Source: Halovenus sp037080055 (GTDB lineage Archaea; Halobacteriota; Halobacteria; Halobacteriales; Haloarculaceae). From it: a stretch of 64,000 bases of DNA. The stretch's first letter is position 1. Each line of letters begins with the position of its first letter. The stretch is taken from positions 124,001-188,000 of the forward strand of contig NZ_JBAOJI010000002.1 of assembly GCF_037080055.1 (NCBI RefSeq), given 5' to 3'. The translations under genes were made by a program, and so were the position numbers. Positions 27,774 to 35,868 of the stretch are shown one piece after another. A model generated the notes under the pieces. It was not told where the DNA came from. It saw nothing but the letters and a program-made list of their open reading frames with translations, and did no database searches.

Positions 27774-28796
27774 TTAGACCCTCACGAACTTCTTGTTGTG
27801 CCCGTCTCGTCTTTCCTCAACCTCTGGAAGTGTTGCTAACCACGTAGCAACTGTACTACTTCGCCGGGAGACACTGGAGTCCGAGAGCCTTGTTTCGACT
27901 TTCAGGACCTCTCGAAGTTCATCGTACGTCAACTCCTCTGATCGCTCAAGTTCGGCATAGACTCGTCGTACAATCTCCACATTGCGTATTGCTTCGATAA
28001 GTCGATCTGTAGCTGCGTCTGTATTCCCTTGATCGTGTAACGTGAGGTATTCGACGCCATCACGTGTGAGCCCCCAACATCGGACGCTACGTCCGTTTAC
28101 TTCCTTCGGCGTGTCCTTGTGGACAAATCCGAGCAACCACCCAGCAATGCCGTAGAGGTCGGAGTGTCTCGGAGCAAACTCCTGTTGTAGCTCATCCGCG
28201 ACATACTGCTGTATCTCGTGTTTGGATCCGTCCGTTGCCTCGATGCCGCGGAGAAATAGCCGAAGCGTGTCGAACCGATCAGCCAAAGGGACTTCTTTCG
28301 ATGGAACGAGATCATTGTCGGTTGGTTTTTCGAACGCCTGCCAGAATTCGTCGTCAATCTCGTACGTATTTCCCGTTTTTTCGACGCCGATCTGCCGGTC
28401 TACCATTCCCTGCGAGAGTGTGGTTCCGTCGACGAGACAGATCTGTAGATCGTCAGCGGTCTCGACAGCGGGTCCAGTAAACGAACTCGATGTGATATAG
28501 GTCCCAACCTGATGGTTGCCCTGCGTCAGAGCCCCGTGAAACCGCTGAATGTAGTTGTTGCTAACCGTATTCCCCTCTGCGTATTGTTTGACCTGAACGC
28601 CTAGGTATGCCCTGATAATTCCCTCGTCGATAACACCCTCAATATCTATCCCATCGTCTTGTCGAAACGCGGTTACCTGCAGTGCCGGCGTCTCAAGTCG
28701 CCGAATGAGAACCATCTTGCAGAGAACCTCGAATTCCTCCGGCGTGATCTCGAACATTCGATCTTGGAGGTGGTCCTGCATCGCTGCGGCATGCAT
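27774..28796 (-). CDS. Mrr-like PD-(D/E)xK nuclease with C-terminal helical region
   Basis: The frame is open to an ATG at 28823, but that ATG lies inside a TATA-like tttatg, and the ATG at 28796 is about 30 bases from it, so a leaderless start there (340 aa) is preferred. The N-terminal 140 residues resemble an Mrr-cat domain: TPEEFEVLCKMVLIR, then DDGIDIEGV with the Asp and GVQVKQYA with the Q-x-K pair, the usual variant of E-x-K. The rest looks like winged-helix modules. Such proteins cut modified or foreign DNA; the target is unknown. It is divergent from the HTH-PIN pair. Confidence 0.72.
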   Translation of the reverse strand: MHAAAMQDHLQDRMFEITPEEFEVLCKMVLIRRLETPALQVTAFRQDDGIDIEGVIDEGIIRAYLGVQVKQYAEGNTVSNNYIQRFHGALTQGNHQVGTYITSSSFTGPAVETADDLQICLVDGTTLSQGMVDRQIGVEKTGNTYEIDDEFWQAFEKPTDNDLVPSKEVPLADRFDTLRLFLRGIEATDGSKHEIQQYVADELQQEFAPRHSDLYGIAGWLLGFVHKDTPKEVNGRSVRCWGLTRDGVEYLTLHDQGNTDAATDRLIEAIRNVEIVRRVYAELERSEELTYDELREVLKVETRLSDSSVSRRSSTVATWLATLPEVEERRDGHNKKFVRV

Positions 28797-28897
28797 ACCA
28801 AATTGCTTCTTCGGGCAGAGCATAAAATCCCGTCACGGTTTCCGGGTTTGTCCTTTCTGAACCAAACCGTTATTACACAACACACGAATTATGTAAT

Positions 28898-29482
28898 ATG
28901 TCGAAAGCAGCCGGAGACCCCGAACGCGCGATCAATGGGCTCATGTCAGTCGCGCAGTTGCTCGAAGAGCCACGGCTGGCACGTCTCTACACGTATATCC
29001 TCCGTGAAGACGAGGTGACCATCGACGAAATCGTCGCCGGGTTAGAGATGCCCCGGACGACCGCGTATTCGGACACGAGCACGCTCGTTGATCTCGGCGT
29101 CCTAGCGCGAGATGAATCTCAGAAGACACACACGTATACAGCAGTTCCAATCTCGCTCACCGCAAATCTCGATGGCGACGAGTACACGATTACTCCAACC
29201 CTCCTCGAAGCATTCGGGCGGTCGCCACGGGATCAGGATCTCGACTTGCTCATCGAACGTCATGGGCTCGGAAAGCTTGCCGCTGCGCTCACCTATGCCG
29301 TCCCGTATGCAGAAGGCGAAATCTCGGAACGAGTTGCAGGTCGGGAACTCGACCTGCAACACGCATTTGCCATTGCCGTGTTGCAGGCCCTCCGGGATGT
29401 CGTCCACGAAATGAGAGAGATAGACCCGTACTTCGAGGATATTCGGAACGCGCGAAACCAGCCACCGAAAACTGGAGAGTGA
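28898..29482 (+). CDS. Winged-helix regulator (DUF7437-like), probable antitoxin of the PIN gene
   Basis: 194 aa. A winged helix occupies about residues 20-80 (LARLYTYILREDEVTIDEIVAGLEMPRTTAYSDT) and a second helical part follows (about 110-175). The PIN gene starts 11 bases after its stop, so the two are an operon with the regulator first, the order typical of toxin-antitoxin pairs. DNA-binding autoregulation is inferred. Confidence 0.75.
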   Translation: MSKAAGDPERAINGLMSVAQLLEEPRLARLYTYILREDEVTIDEIVAGLEMPRTTAYSDTSTLVDLGVLARDESQKTHTYTAVPISLTANLDGDEYTITPTLLEAFGRSPRDQDLDLLIERHGLGKLAAALTYAVPYAEGEISERVAGRELDLQHAFAIAVLQALRDVVHEMREIDPYFEDIRNARNQPPKTGE

Positions 29483-29492
29483 CACAGCAGGG

Positions 29493-30026
29493 ATGACCGA
29501 TCCGTTTGATCCTTACGACGATTCAGTCGCGTGGGTCGCAGACACCGGCCTGTTCATCGCCTGTGGTCGCCAGCAGAACAACAAGTACACTGCGCTCAAA
29601 CGCTTTGCCCAGCGCAACGAACTCACTTTTATCGTCCTACCGCGTGTCTACGACGAACTCGGTGGTGCGCCTGATCGGAGTACGCCGGGGCAGACACCAA
29701 TCAACAGTGCGATTGATGCTGGCTGGGTGACGGTTGCCGATGAACCGGATTACACGAACAGTACTATTGCACAGGTAATGGACGACGTACAGCGGTTTAT
29801 TGCTCATTCATCAAACCGGGATGAAGATCAAATTGAGAAGGCTGATGCTGCTCTTGCTGCCATCGCTGTCGAACATCTTGGCAGTGGACCCGCGGATTAC
29901 GCATGTGTCGTAACGACCGATAGAGACGCTGGTGAGGGGACCGTTACTGCACTTGAAGCGAATGGGTTTGAGAACAGAATCCAGTTCAAAGACGGATTTG
30001 AGTTGATTGATGAGATAGCCGGATAG
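29493..30026 (+). CDS. PIN-domain protein, probable toxin partner of the upstream regulator
   Basis: 177 aa. The PIN signature is clear: Asp17 in WVADTGLFIACG, RVYDEL with Glu around residue 53, EKADAALAAIA near 110 and VVTTDRDAGEGT near 140. PIN proteins are Mg-dependent RNases. Its stop overlaps the break point of the convergent vapC remnant, so a recombination joined the two genes here. Confidence 0.78.
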   Translation: MTDPFDPYDDSVAWVADTGLFIACGRQQNNKYTALKRFAQRNELTFIVLPRVYDELGGAPDRSTPGQTPINSAIDAGWVTVADEPDYTNSTIAQVMDDVQRFIAHSSNRDEDQIEKADAALAAIAVEHLGSGPADYACVVTTDRDAGEGTVTALEANGFENRIQFKDGFELIDEIAG

Positions 30027-30259
30027 AAATCGTCGGCTGGGATGACTTCGATATACTGGAACAGCAGGTCAGTGAACTGTTCTACTCGGTCCGGGTCCAT
30101 CCCAGATTTCTCCACGATCAGCTCTTCGTAGTTTTCGATCTCGTCGTAGACGAACGCGGGTGTCAGGAGATTTGGTTCGAGCGTGACGATGAGCTCTCGC
30201 GTTTTCGAATCAGCGATGAGTGCGGAGATGACGATGTTTGCGTCGATGACCAACTTCAT
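30020..30259 (-). pseudogene. vapC: Truncated VapC-type PIN toxin
   Basis: The first 80 residues are a normal VapC start (MKLVIDANIVISALIADSKT, first catalytic Asp6, and an E-rich helix at 40-45). The homology stops at ADDFYP near 30020, exactly at the 3' end of the convergent PIN gene; beyond it the frame just reads antisense through that gene. The C-terminal acidic residues that complete the PIN site are missing, so the toxin should be dead. The intact vapB lies 9 bases upstream. Confidence 0.75.
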
Positions 30260-30268
30260 CAGTTGTGT

Positions 30269-30499
30269 CTACGCTGATTCCTCGTCAACGTGCTTGCGTC
30301 CACTCTCGTTGATTTTATCAGCAATTTCCTGCACGTCGCTCTCCGTGAGTTCGCTCTCGCTAGTGAGTTCGTCCATAACTTCGAGCGCTTCGATTTTTTC
30401 CTCGATGGCCTGCCGCGTGACCTCACTCCAGTTGATTTCGGGGTGCTTCTCCATGCGCTCTTTCAGGTTGTCATCCACATTGACTGTGATAGTCGGCAT
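30269..30499 (-). CDS. vapB: VapB-type antitoxin
   Basis: 76 aa from the ATG at 30499. The N-terminus PTITVNVDDNLKERMEKHP is a ribbon-helix-helix strand and helix, then WSEVTRQAIEEKIEAL; the acidic C-terminal half would bind the toxin. It precedes the truncated vapC by 9 bases. With the toxin broken, it is an orphan that might neutralise a related toxin elsewhere. Confidence 0.8.
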   Translation of the reverse strand: MPTITVNVDDNLKERMEKHPEINWSEVTRQAIEEKIEALEVMDELTSESELTESDVQEIADKINESGRKHVDEESA

Positions 30500-30609
30500 G
30501 CGAAAAACTATGCACACACAGTATACTGTGTCTTTCGGTGTCTTTAGTACTCGCTGATTTCAGCTACCTCACGCCCTAACAGTGGATTCGTTCGACAGTC
30601 GGGCCAGCG

Positions 30610-30623
30610 CCTGCAGCGCCCAT
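30610..30623 (+). repeat. att copy 2
   Basis: CCTGCAGCGCCCAT, 14 bases identical to the tRNA-Arg 3' end. The 55 bases just upstream resemble those before copy 3, about 74% identical over 69 gap-free positions when the att is included. Their frames end in D-F-S-Y-L-T-P-stop and D-F-G-R-L-A-P-stop, perhaps the 3' ends of lost genes. Confidence 0.75.
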
Positions 30624-31060
30624 GTCAGTTATTCTCCAAAAATTGGCTTACGTAGGTCCTGTTATGAGGTTTTAGAGATCTGGACGAAGAGTTTGCTTTC
30701 GTTCGATTGGCGGGCGGGTGACATCTACAGGAGTTTGCGTACGTATCCATTGGTGCCGACAGTGACACTCAATAGCCGATCAACGCAATATTTTACTTTT
30801 TGATAGGTTTCAGGTGCTGAATACAGAGCGTCTAGTCAACACAGCGTCCTTGTTTCAGACTATACCCACTGACCGGCTATCGGGGCAAGTCCGTATATTG
30901 AATGACTGCGGTGACTGGATACAGTACGCCGGCTGTTCTGCAGTACCCTGGGCGTCACTTTATGCCGTGATATCTCACAGGACGACATCGTGGAAATATT
31001 CGGGTATTCTCACGATGTCGGGTCCACAGCTTTAATTCGCCGAATCTGCTAAATACGACC
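30624..31060. other. Non-coding stretch of element B
   Basis: 437 bases without a convincing gene; short open frames here have no haloarchaeal composition. It contains the inverted repeat at 30983-31020 and a TATA-like tttaattc (31031-31038) ahead of the membrane-protein gene. Confidence 0.5.
30983..31020. promoter_or_regulatory. Inverted repeat upstream of a leaderless promoter
   Basis: Perfect arms CGACATCGTG/CACGATGTCG, extended inward by aaata/tatt pairing around ttcggg. It lies just before the TATA-like box at 31031, with the ATG at 31061, a position suited to an operator or activator site. Confidence 0.5.
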
Positions 31061-31420
31061 ATGTCTGCGACTGGAATCGATACCGAACCCTCGTCGAGTC
31101 CGCTTCAGTCACTCACAGCGCTGCACCTGATCGGCATTGTTTTGGCTGTGATCACTGGAGGAATCCATTTGTGGCTAGGTGTCGTGGAGAGTTCACCCGC
31201 TCTTTTTATTGCTGGAGTCGGCTTTGCCATCGGGACCGTCGCTGTCGCCGCTAACATCCGGCGCTTGACGGTCGTCAAGCTCGGAATTCCATTCACTGGG
31301 ACACAGACCGTGTACTATCTTGCGACACACTTTGATCAAATCACGCTGATAAGCGCCACAGACAAACTCGTTCAACTCGGACTGATTGGGGTTCTGTTTC
31401 TGATTGCCCGCCGCAACTGA
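31061..31420 (+). CDS. Small membrane protein (DUF7475-like)
   Basis: 119 aa with four hydrophobic helices (about 21-41, 46-64, 70-88, 97-115) and a 15-residue polar start. It resembles small haloarchaeal membrane proteins grouped under DUF7475; function unknown. A TATA-like box 23-30 bases before the ATG suggests a leaderless transcript. Confidence 0.65.
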   Translation: MSATGIDTEPSSSPLQSLTALHLIGIVLAVITGGIHLWLGVVESSPALFIAGVGFAIGTVAVAANIRRLTVVKLGIPFTGTQTVYYLATHFDQITLISATDKLVQLGLIGVLFLIARRN

Positions 31421-31851
31421 TACGAATGCTTCCAGCAACCGACTAGTACAAGTAGTCCAAATCGGAGTCCACCGCGGTGCTACACTCGCGCCCTCTATTC
31501 AGCATGGGCGCAAACGTATATAAATGGGAGTCCATTTCCCCCGTTCTCAAACACTAGATTTCGGCCGCCTCGCGCCCTGAAATGGGATTTATCCGTCGTG
31601 CGAGCGAGCGCCTGCAGCGCCCATAGCAGATTTCACGGGCCAAATCGCAAGACGACGGTCGGTTTCGCAATATACGTTTAGATTACATTCGTTCACTTCC
31701 TGAACGATTCTGAAACCCGCCGTTTCCATCCCATGGTTCGCTACATCTACGCAACCGTTCAGTCCGTCTAATCAGTGGGTAATTGAAAAGGATGGATAAT
31801 TGGACGATACCGAATAAGGATACTCGATGGCAGCCGATCAGTCGCTCTCGA
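31421..31851. other. Right end of element B and left end of element C
   Basis: 431 bases with no gene. It contains att copy 3 (31611-31628) and, just after it, about 120 bases resembling the sequence that follows the tRNA at 27614, including gaacgattctgaa and cgctacatct at matching distances. Confidence 0.6.
31611..31628 (+). repeat. att copy 3
   Basis: CCTGCAGCGCCCATAGCA, an exact 18-base copy of att copy 1. The sequence on both sides is shared with the other element ends. Confidence 0.85.
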
Positions 31852-32205
31852 CTATTCAGACAGTCGTTTATTGACTTTTCCATTCACCTGATGAAGCAAG
31901 TCAAGCAGTTCGCTGTCGCTGTCGACACGATATCGCTCAGGGGAGGAATCTTCGACCGGTTCGAGGACGCCCAGAACCAGCAACAGATCTAGATGCGTGT
32001 ACACCGACTGGCGGCTGACACCTGCTTCGGTTGCAAGCTCTGATTTCGTGAACTCTGAACCCGGAAGCGCATCCATCAGTGCGTCAAGAATGTAGCCGAT
32101 ACTCTCGTTTTGGACGAGAATCCGCCAGCCGCTTGGATACTCGTCACGCAGGTCGTCCATCGAGAGATCATCGGCCGAGTTCGGTGGTGATTTTTGACTT
32201 GACAT
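31852..32205 (-). CDS. Winged-helix DNA-binding protein (phiH1-repressor-like)
   Basis: 117 aa. A winged helix spans about residues 38-95 (GYILDALMDALPGSEFTKSELATEAGVSRQSVYTHLDLLLVLGVLEPV). This type is frequent in haloarchaeal proviruses and plasmids as a repressor. It is divergent from the small 103-aa gene, with a 116-base AT-rich gap that should hold both promoters. Confidence 0.78.
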   Translation of the reverse strand: MSSQKSPPNSADDLSMDDLRDEYPSGWRILVQNESIGYILDALMDALPGSEFTKSELATEAGVSRQSVYTHLDLLLVLGVLEPVEDSSPERYRVDSDSELLDLLHQVNGKVNKRLSE

Positions 32206-32321
32206 AGAGTTTCACGCTGATTGTGTCTCAGTCTAGCGTCTATGCCGTGTTAAATCCATTGGACATATGTGACTATTCAATTTGAATAGATACAATTATA
32301 CGCGGTACGAAGCACAGGAAA

Positions 32322-32633
32322 ATGTCGGATGCAGCGGCGAGATTCGTCTGGAAACTTGCTCGTCGTCATTCGTGGGGGTCACCGATTCCAGCCGAAGAGT
32401 TGATTCGACTGGTCGCAAGGACGGAGGACTACGACGAGATGGAACGCGTTCTCGAAGAAGAGGTACTTGAACTTCCGTTCATCGTGCAGTCTCCAGATGG
32501 CATACATATTCCGAACGGACAGGACGCCCACGTCGAGGCTGCAGACTGGTTGCAAGAGCAGACTGGAATAGACGATTTCAAAATCAAGGCAACATTGTCG
32601 CGTCTGCCAGATACCTGGCCGACTGATGAGTGA
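32322..32633 (+). CDS. Small protein of unknown function (103 aa)
   Basis: Acidic, Trp-containing and compact (FVWKLARRHSWGSPIPAEELIRLV at the start, EVLELPFIVQSPDGIHIPNG in the middle). I have the impression that similar proteins occur next to winged-helix repressors in other haloarchaea, but I cannot name a family. Codon use is normal for the organism. Confidence 0.65.
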   Translation: MSDAAARFVWKLARRHSWGSPIPAEELIRLVARTEDYDEMERVLEEEVLELPFIVQSPDGIHIPNGQDAHVEAADWLQEQTGIDDFKIKATLSRLPDTWPTDE

Positions 32634-32809
32634 ACTGGTGGCTGTCTGGAATCGTCGGGACCGGTACCTGATTATCTGATCTACGGAGCTTTTCGGCTAT
32701 GGGCGTTCCACATTCAGCAACTACTAGTAGTCGCCAAGGTTGCTAAAATCGACAGTCAGAGTCCGAATAATCGCATAGAATTTTCTGGTCACTTCTAACA
32801 ACCAATTAA

Positions 32810-33025
32810 ATGAGGGATTTTAATGAGATGGACCGAATAGCATTTAACGACATGGCTGTCCGGAGTGTTGCTTGTCCCTACTGCAGCGTTCAAACCTCGG
32901 TCACAATACCTAGGGGTGCAGAGATCTCTAAGGTACTCAAAGAGGGGTCTGCAAGTACGGAAGGCAGCGATGCAGGATGTCCAAACGGTCACCGGTTCAA
33001 AGTCATATATTCGAGAACACAGTAA
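32810..33025 (+). CDS. Small zinc-ribbon-like protein
   Basis: 71 aa with CPYC near residues 22-25, a later Cys-Pro-Asn-Gly-His (57-61) and FKVIYS at the end, a minimal zinc-ribbon pattern. The same CPYC...YS arrangement is in the 55-aa protein at 33723-33890, suggesting a pair of related proteins. Function unknown; the start might be the ATG at 32828. Confidence 0.45.
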   Translation: MRDFNEMDRIAFNDMAVRSVACPYCSVQTSVTIPRGAEISKVLKEGSASTEGSDAGCPNGHRFKVIYSRTQ

Positions 33026-33028
33026 AAT

Positions 33029-33739
33029 TTAGTCTAATGAATCGATTATCGAGTTTTTGTTAGTACAGTTCTGAATCGCTTTTTCAAGTGTTACTCCAGT
33101 ATCAATCTCAAAGTCGTTTATGCATTTAATTCTCTGAACAAACCTGTCTCCAATTTCGCTATCATAAATAAGGTATAATTCAGCCCCAAATTTTCTATCC
33201 CGCTCGATCTGTCCTAATTGGTTTATCGCCTCGGAAAAGTAGAAACTTGTAGTTCCAGAGTCGGGATATCCTAATTTTACGGTTCCCTTGTACAACTCTG
33301 CATCTCCCGACCCGGGGTCATCACATCTGGAAAGTGGAACTACAACTGGTCGGAAACACGGTCCATCTACCTCCCAAGCCGGTCGATAGTTTCCTTTACT
33401 ATCCGTTACATAGGGTTGGCAACTAACCCTGAAGTTCTTAGCCCGCCCTCTTCCTTGGTTCGAGATATTGATTTTGACGGTGTCCCCCTCTGTCAAAGTA
33501 TCCTTGACTATGACATCTGGCGTAAATGAGGCGGCCATAATTTTACTCTGTATATCCATGATATCTGTTTGTGACTGCTGAATTTCATTTTGGCTTTTTT
33601 GAACACGATACATCCTCCAATAAATAAGAACAAGAAGTGCTGAGAGAATTGAGGAAGCAAGGACTCCGATCAATTCAACTCCCCACGCGGGGGGTTGATC
33701 AAGAAGAGACTGTTGAAGAATTCTAACTATATTGTACAT
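33029..33739 (-). CDS. Single-pass membrane protein with extracytoplasmic-type beta domain
   Basis: 236 aa from the ATG at 33739. One membrane helix (about residues 20-42) is followed by a short helix rich in Gln and then a domain with beta character (residues 75-210: VKINISNQGRGRAKNFRVSC, VVVPLSR, TTSFYFSEAI). No known family recognised. Codon use is AT-rich relative to the core. Its start overlaps the zinc-finger gene upstream by 17 bases, so both are one transcript. Confidence 0.6.
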   Translation of the reverse strand: MYNIVRILQQSLLDQPPAWGVELIGVLASSILSALLVLIYWRMYRVQKSQNEIQQSQTDIMDIQSKIMAASFTPDVIVKDTLTEGDTVKINISNQGRGRAKNFRVSCQPYVTDSKGNYRPAWEVDGPCFRPVVVPLSRCDDPGSGDAELYKGTVKLGYPDSGTTSFYFSEAINQLGQIERDRKFGAELYLIYDSEIGDRFVQRIKCINDFEIDTGVTLEKAIQNCTNKNSIIDSLD

Positions 33740-33890
33740 AGAACACACCTCCACAATTTGTACACCCGCATTGCTCACACTGATCCGTTTCGACCAAATT
33801 TCGGTGTACCAGTCCTAACCTCGCATCTACAGGTATCATCGCGAATGTTTCTCTACCGCAATAAGGACATCCAACTTTCACTACCTGCAT
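33723..33890 (-). CDS. 55-aa zinc-finger protein
   Basis: Small gene with ATG at 33890 and TAG at 33723. It has CPYC at 8-11, CEQC at 38-41, and Cys43 and Cys46 (six cysteines), enough for a zinc ribbon or double knuckle, and ends FYVQYS. It overlaps the membrane-protein start by 17 bases. Similar in pattern to the 71-aa protein at 32810-33025. Function unknown. Confidence 0.6.
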   Translation of the reverse strand: MQVVKVGCPYCGRETFAMIPVDARLGLVHRNLVETDQCEQCGCTNCGGVFYVQYS

Positions 33891-34062
33891 AGATCTGATA
33901 TAATTTCTCCGGGAAGAGGCTTCAATTTCAGGGAGAGGTGATCAAGACGCCGCGAGTTCGCATTCAGTAACCACTAGCAGTTCTCAGGTATCGTGACTGC
34001 ACGGCAGCCAAATACTATCACTTTCCTGTTAGAGTGTCTCTGAAGAATAACTACTATTCCGA

Positions 34063-34347
34063 CTAGTTATCATCGTCCGATTGCGGTCGCTTGGAGAGTC
34101 GATCAAATCGACTTTGTGCTGACTCCAGTCGCTCTTCTGTCTCGCTCGCCTCGTAGCGTGCCTCAACCACCTCCTCGCCCCGAACCTCAATATTCAGCAC
34201 TGCATCGGCGTGCTGGCCATCCTCGGGCAACTCTGCTGGCTCGACGAGCAATTCGTAGGCGTCTGTCCCATTCTCTTCGAGGAGCACGGCTGCGAGGCCA
34301 TTTTCGATCCGGTCAACCACAGCCGTATATTGTCCGTCGGGAATCAT
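34063..34347 (-). CDS. DUF3006-like small protein
   Basis: 94 aa. The N-terminal 60 residues (YTAVVDRIENGLAAVLLEENG, VEPAELPEDGQHADAVL) match the DUF3006 pattern of a small beta barrel; the C-terminus is acidic. It overlaps the lipoprotein gene by 4 bases (ATGA), and the pairing of DUF3006 with a ComEC-type beta-lactamase fold is also seen in other bacteria and archaea. Confidence 0.78.
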   Translation of the reverse strand: MIPDGQYTAVVDRIENGLAAVLLEENGTDAYELLVEPAELPEDGQHADAVLNIEVRGEEVVEARYEASETEERLESAQSRFDRLSKRPQSDDDN

Positions 34348-35759
34348 GAGTAGTCCTCCATCAGTACACGTTCACCATCACTAGTTCTCACAATAACAGT
34401 ATCGCCGCTGTTGTTCCAGACTGGACTGCCAGCGTCCCAGTAGAGATCGGTCGATGTATCATCTCCACTCCCAGTCCGCAACGTCACTGTCGCCCCTGGA
34501 TCCAGTGTGAACGCGGCTGGGAACGTGTACTGTTTGCCCGCTTCGTCTGCGACCGTCCAGCCACCCAGTGCCAGCGACTCGTCACCAGTGTTCTCGAAGA
34601 CCACGTACTCGTCGTTGAGGTTCTCCCGGTCGTCACCCTCTGCATCGGCATTGATTGTCTCTATGGTAAATTCACCACCACCCCCCGCGTCACTGTCGTC
34701 GTCAGAGTCGGTGCCCGTATCTGTCGAGTCCTCGCTCGGGTCAGCACCAATCTGTTCGCGTTCACTCACTGCACTGTCCGTGCCTGGTTCGATTGGCTCG
34801 CCATCATGCAGCGACAGCGCGTCAGTCGGCGCTGTCTGCTGTGTACGAATCGAGACGCCCTCGCCATTCGAGATGAAGACGACATCGCCGTGCGTGGCCG
34901 TCCAGTAGGTCGCGATCGACCGGTCGGCGAAGTTCTGGAGAACTTCGTCGTGCGGGTGTCCGTACTGGGAGTTATAGGCACTGGAGATGATCGCCGCCCG
35001 CGAGTCCACTGCGTCCAGCAGTTCGTCGCTACTGGAACTGCTACTGCCGTGATGTCCCGCCTTATAGATTGTCGAATCCAGCGCTGACTCGTATTCTTCG
35101 ACGAGGTACGATTCCTGTGCCTCCTCAGCATCGCCCGTGTAGAGAAAGCTCGTCTGTCCGTACGCAAACCGGAGGACGATGCTGTTGTCGTTGCGATTCT
35201 CACCACTGAGATACTCTTCTGGTGGACCGAGGACCTGGACATCAACATTCTCAAGCGGGATGGAATCGCCATCCTGTGTTCTGATCAGTTGCACACCGTG
35301 TTCTTCGACGGCGTCAAGGTACTCGTCGTAGGTGTTCGTATTGGCTGCAATCCCTGGGTCGTAGACTGTGCCAACACCATCAGCTTCGGTCTCGAAATAT
35401 TCGATGACGGCGGCATTCCCACCGATATGATCAGCATCGTTGTGGGAAGTCACGAGATAGTCAATCCGATTGATGTCGTGGCGTTGCAGATAGGAAAGTA
35501 CGTACTCACCGTCATCGTTGAAATGACCGGTATCAACTAACATTGTCTCGCCAGTCGGCCCAACGACTAACGTCGAGACTGACTGGCCGACGTTGATATT
35601 ATGGACAGCAACAGTGCCATTGGCCTCGAAATCATTCTTGCCGGGGTTTGTTTCGGGGGCTTCAGTGTCATTAACAGTATCACTCGGCAACCCAGCACAA
35701 CCAGATAGTACGAGGAGGAAAGCGAAACCGCAGACCGCAAGCCATCGTGAGCGCGTCAT
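34344..35759 (-). CDS. Lipoprotein with ComEC-type metallo-beta-lactamase fold and lamin-tail domain
   Basis: 471 aa. A lipobox ends at Cys21 (VLSGC). The metallo-beta-lactamase domain covers about 48-310 with SHNDADHIGG (105-114), YTGDAE and GHHGSSSSSS; the HxxDxH variant matches the ComEC/Rec2 branch, which in some lineages degrades a DNA strand during uptake. A Ser/Asp-rich linker (about 330-365) leads to a C-terminal lamin-tail-like beta domain. It is anchored outside the cell and could be a surface nuclease or phosphodiesterase. DUF3006 follows with a 4-base overlap. Confidence 0.82.
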   Translation of the reverse strand: MTRSRWLAVCGFAFLLVLSGCAGLPSDTVNDTEAPETNPGKNDFEANGTVAVHNINVGQSVSTLVVGPTGETMLVDTGHFNDDGEYVLSYLQRHDINRIDYLVTSHNDADHIGGNAAVIEYFETEADGVGTVYDPGIAANTNTYDEYLDAVEEHGVQLIRTQDGDSIPLENVDVQVLGPPEEYLSGENRNDNSIVLRFAYGQTSFLYTGDAEEAQESYLVEEYESALDSTIYKAGHHGSSSSSSDELLDAVDSRAAIISSAYNSQYGHPHDEVLQNFADRSIATYWTATHGDVVFISNGEGVSIRTQQTAPTDALSLHDGEPIEPGTDSAVSEREQIGADPSEDSTDTGTDSDDDSDAGGGGEFTIETINADAEGDDRENLNDEYVVFENTGDESLALGGWTVADEAGKQYTFPAAFTLDPGATVTLRTGSGDDTSTDLYWDAGSPVWNNSGDTVIVRTSDGERVLMEDYS

Positions 35760-35868
35760 ATCTGGCCCAGGGCAGCCATCCGTTTAGATATACTGGCTCG
35801 GAGGCCATACAACAACTGTTCTGGAGAGATGAGTAAACTTAGGAGCTGATTTATTGACCAAACGTCAC

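Larger units (their letters stand above)
27596..30623. mobile_element. Integrated element A (27.6-30.6 kb)
   Basis: Bounded by att copies 1 and 2. Cargo: Mrr-like nuclease, HTH+PIN pair, truncated VapC and VapB. No intact integrase gene is inside it, so it is an immobile remnant or relied on another element's recombinase. Its left 120 bases match the start of element C and its right 69 bases match the right end of element B, which supports the boundaries. Confidence 0.7.
30610..31628. mobile_element. Integrated element B, short remnant
   Basis: About 1 kb between att copies 2 and 3 with a single membrane-protein gene. Too short to be autonomous; probably the deletion remnant of a larger element. 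Confidence 0.55.

Noticed and set aside
30814..31035. 73-aa plus-strand frame in element B
   Set aside because: No ribosome-binding or promoter signal, cysteine/serine-rich non-haloarchaeal composition, and it contains the inverted repeat.
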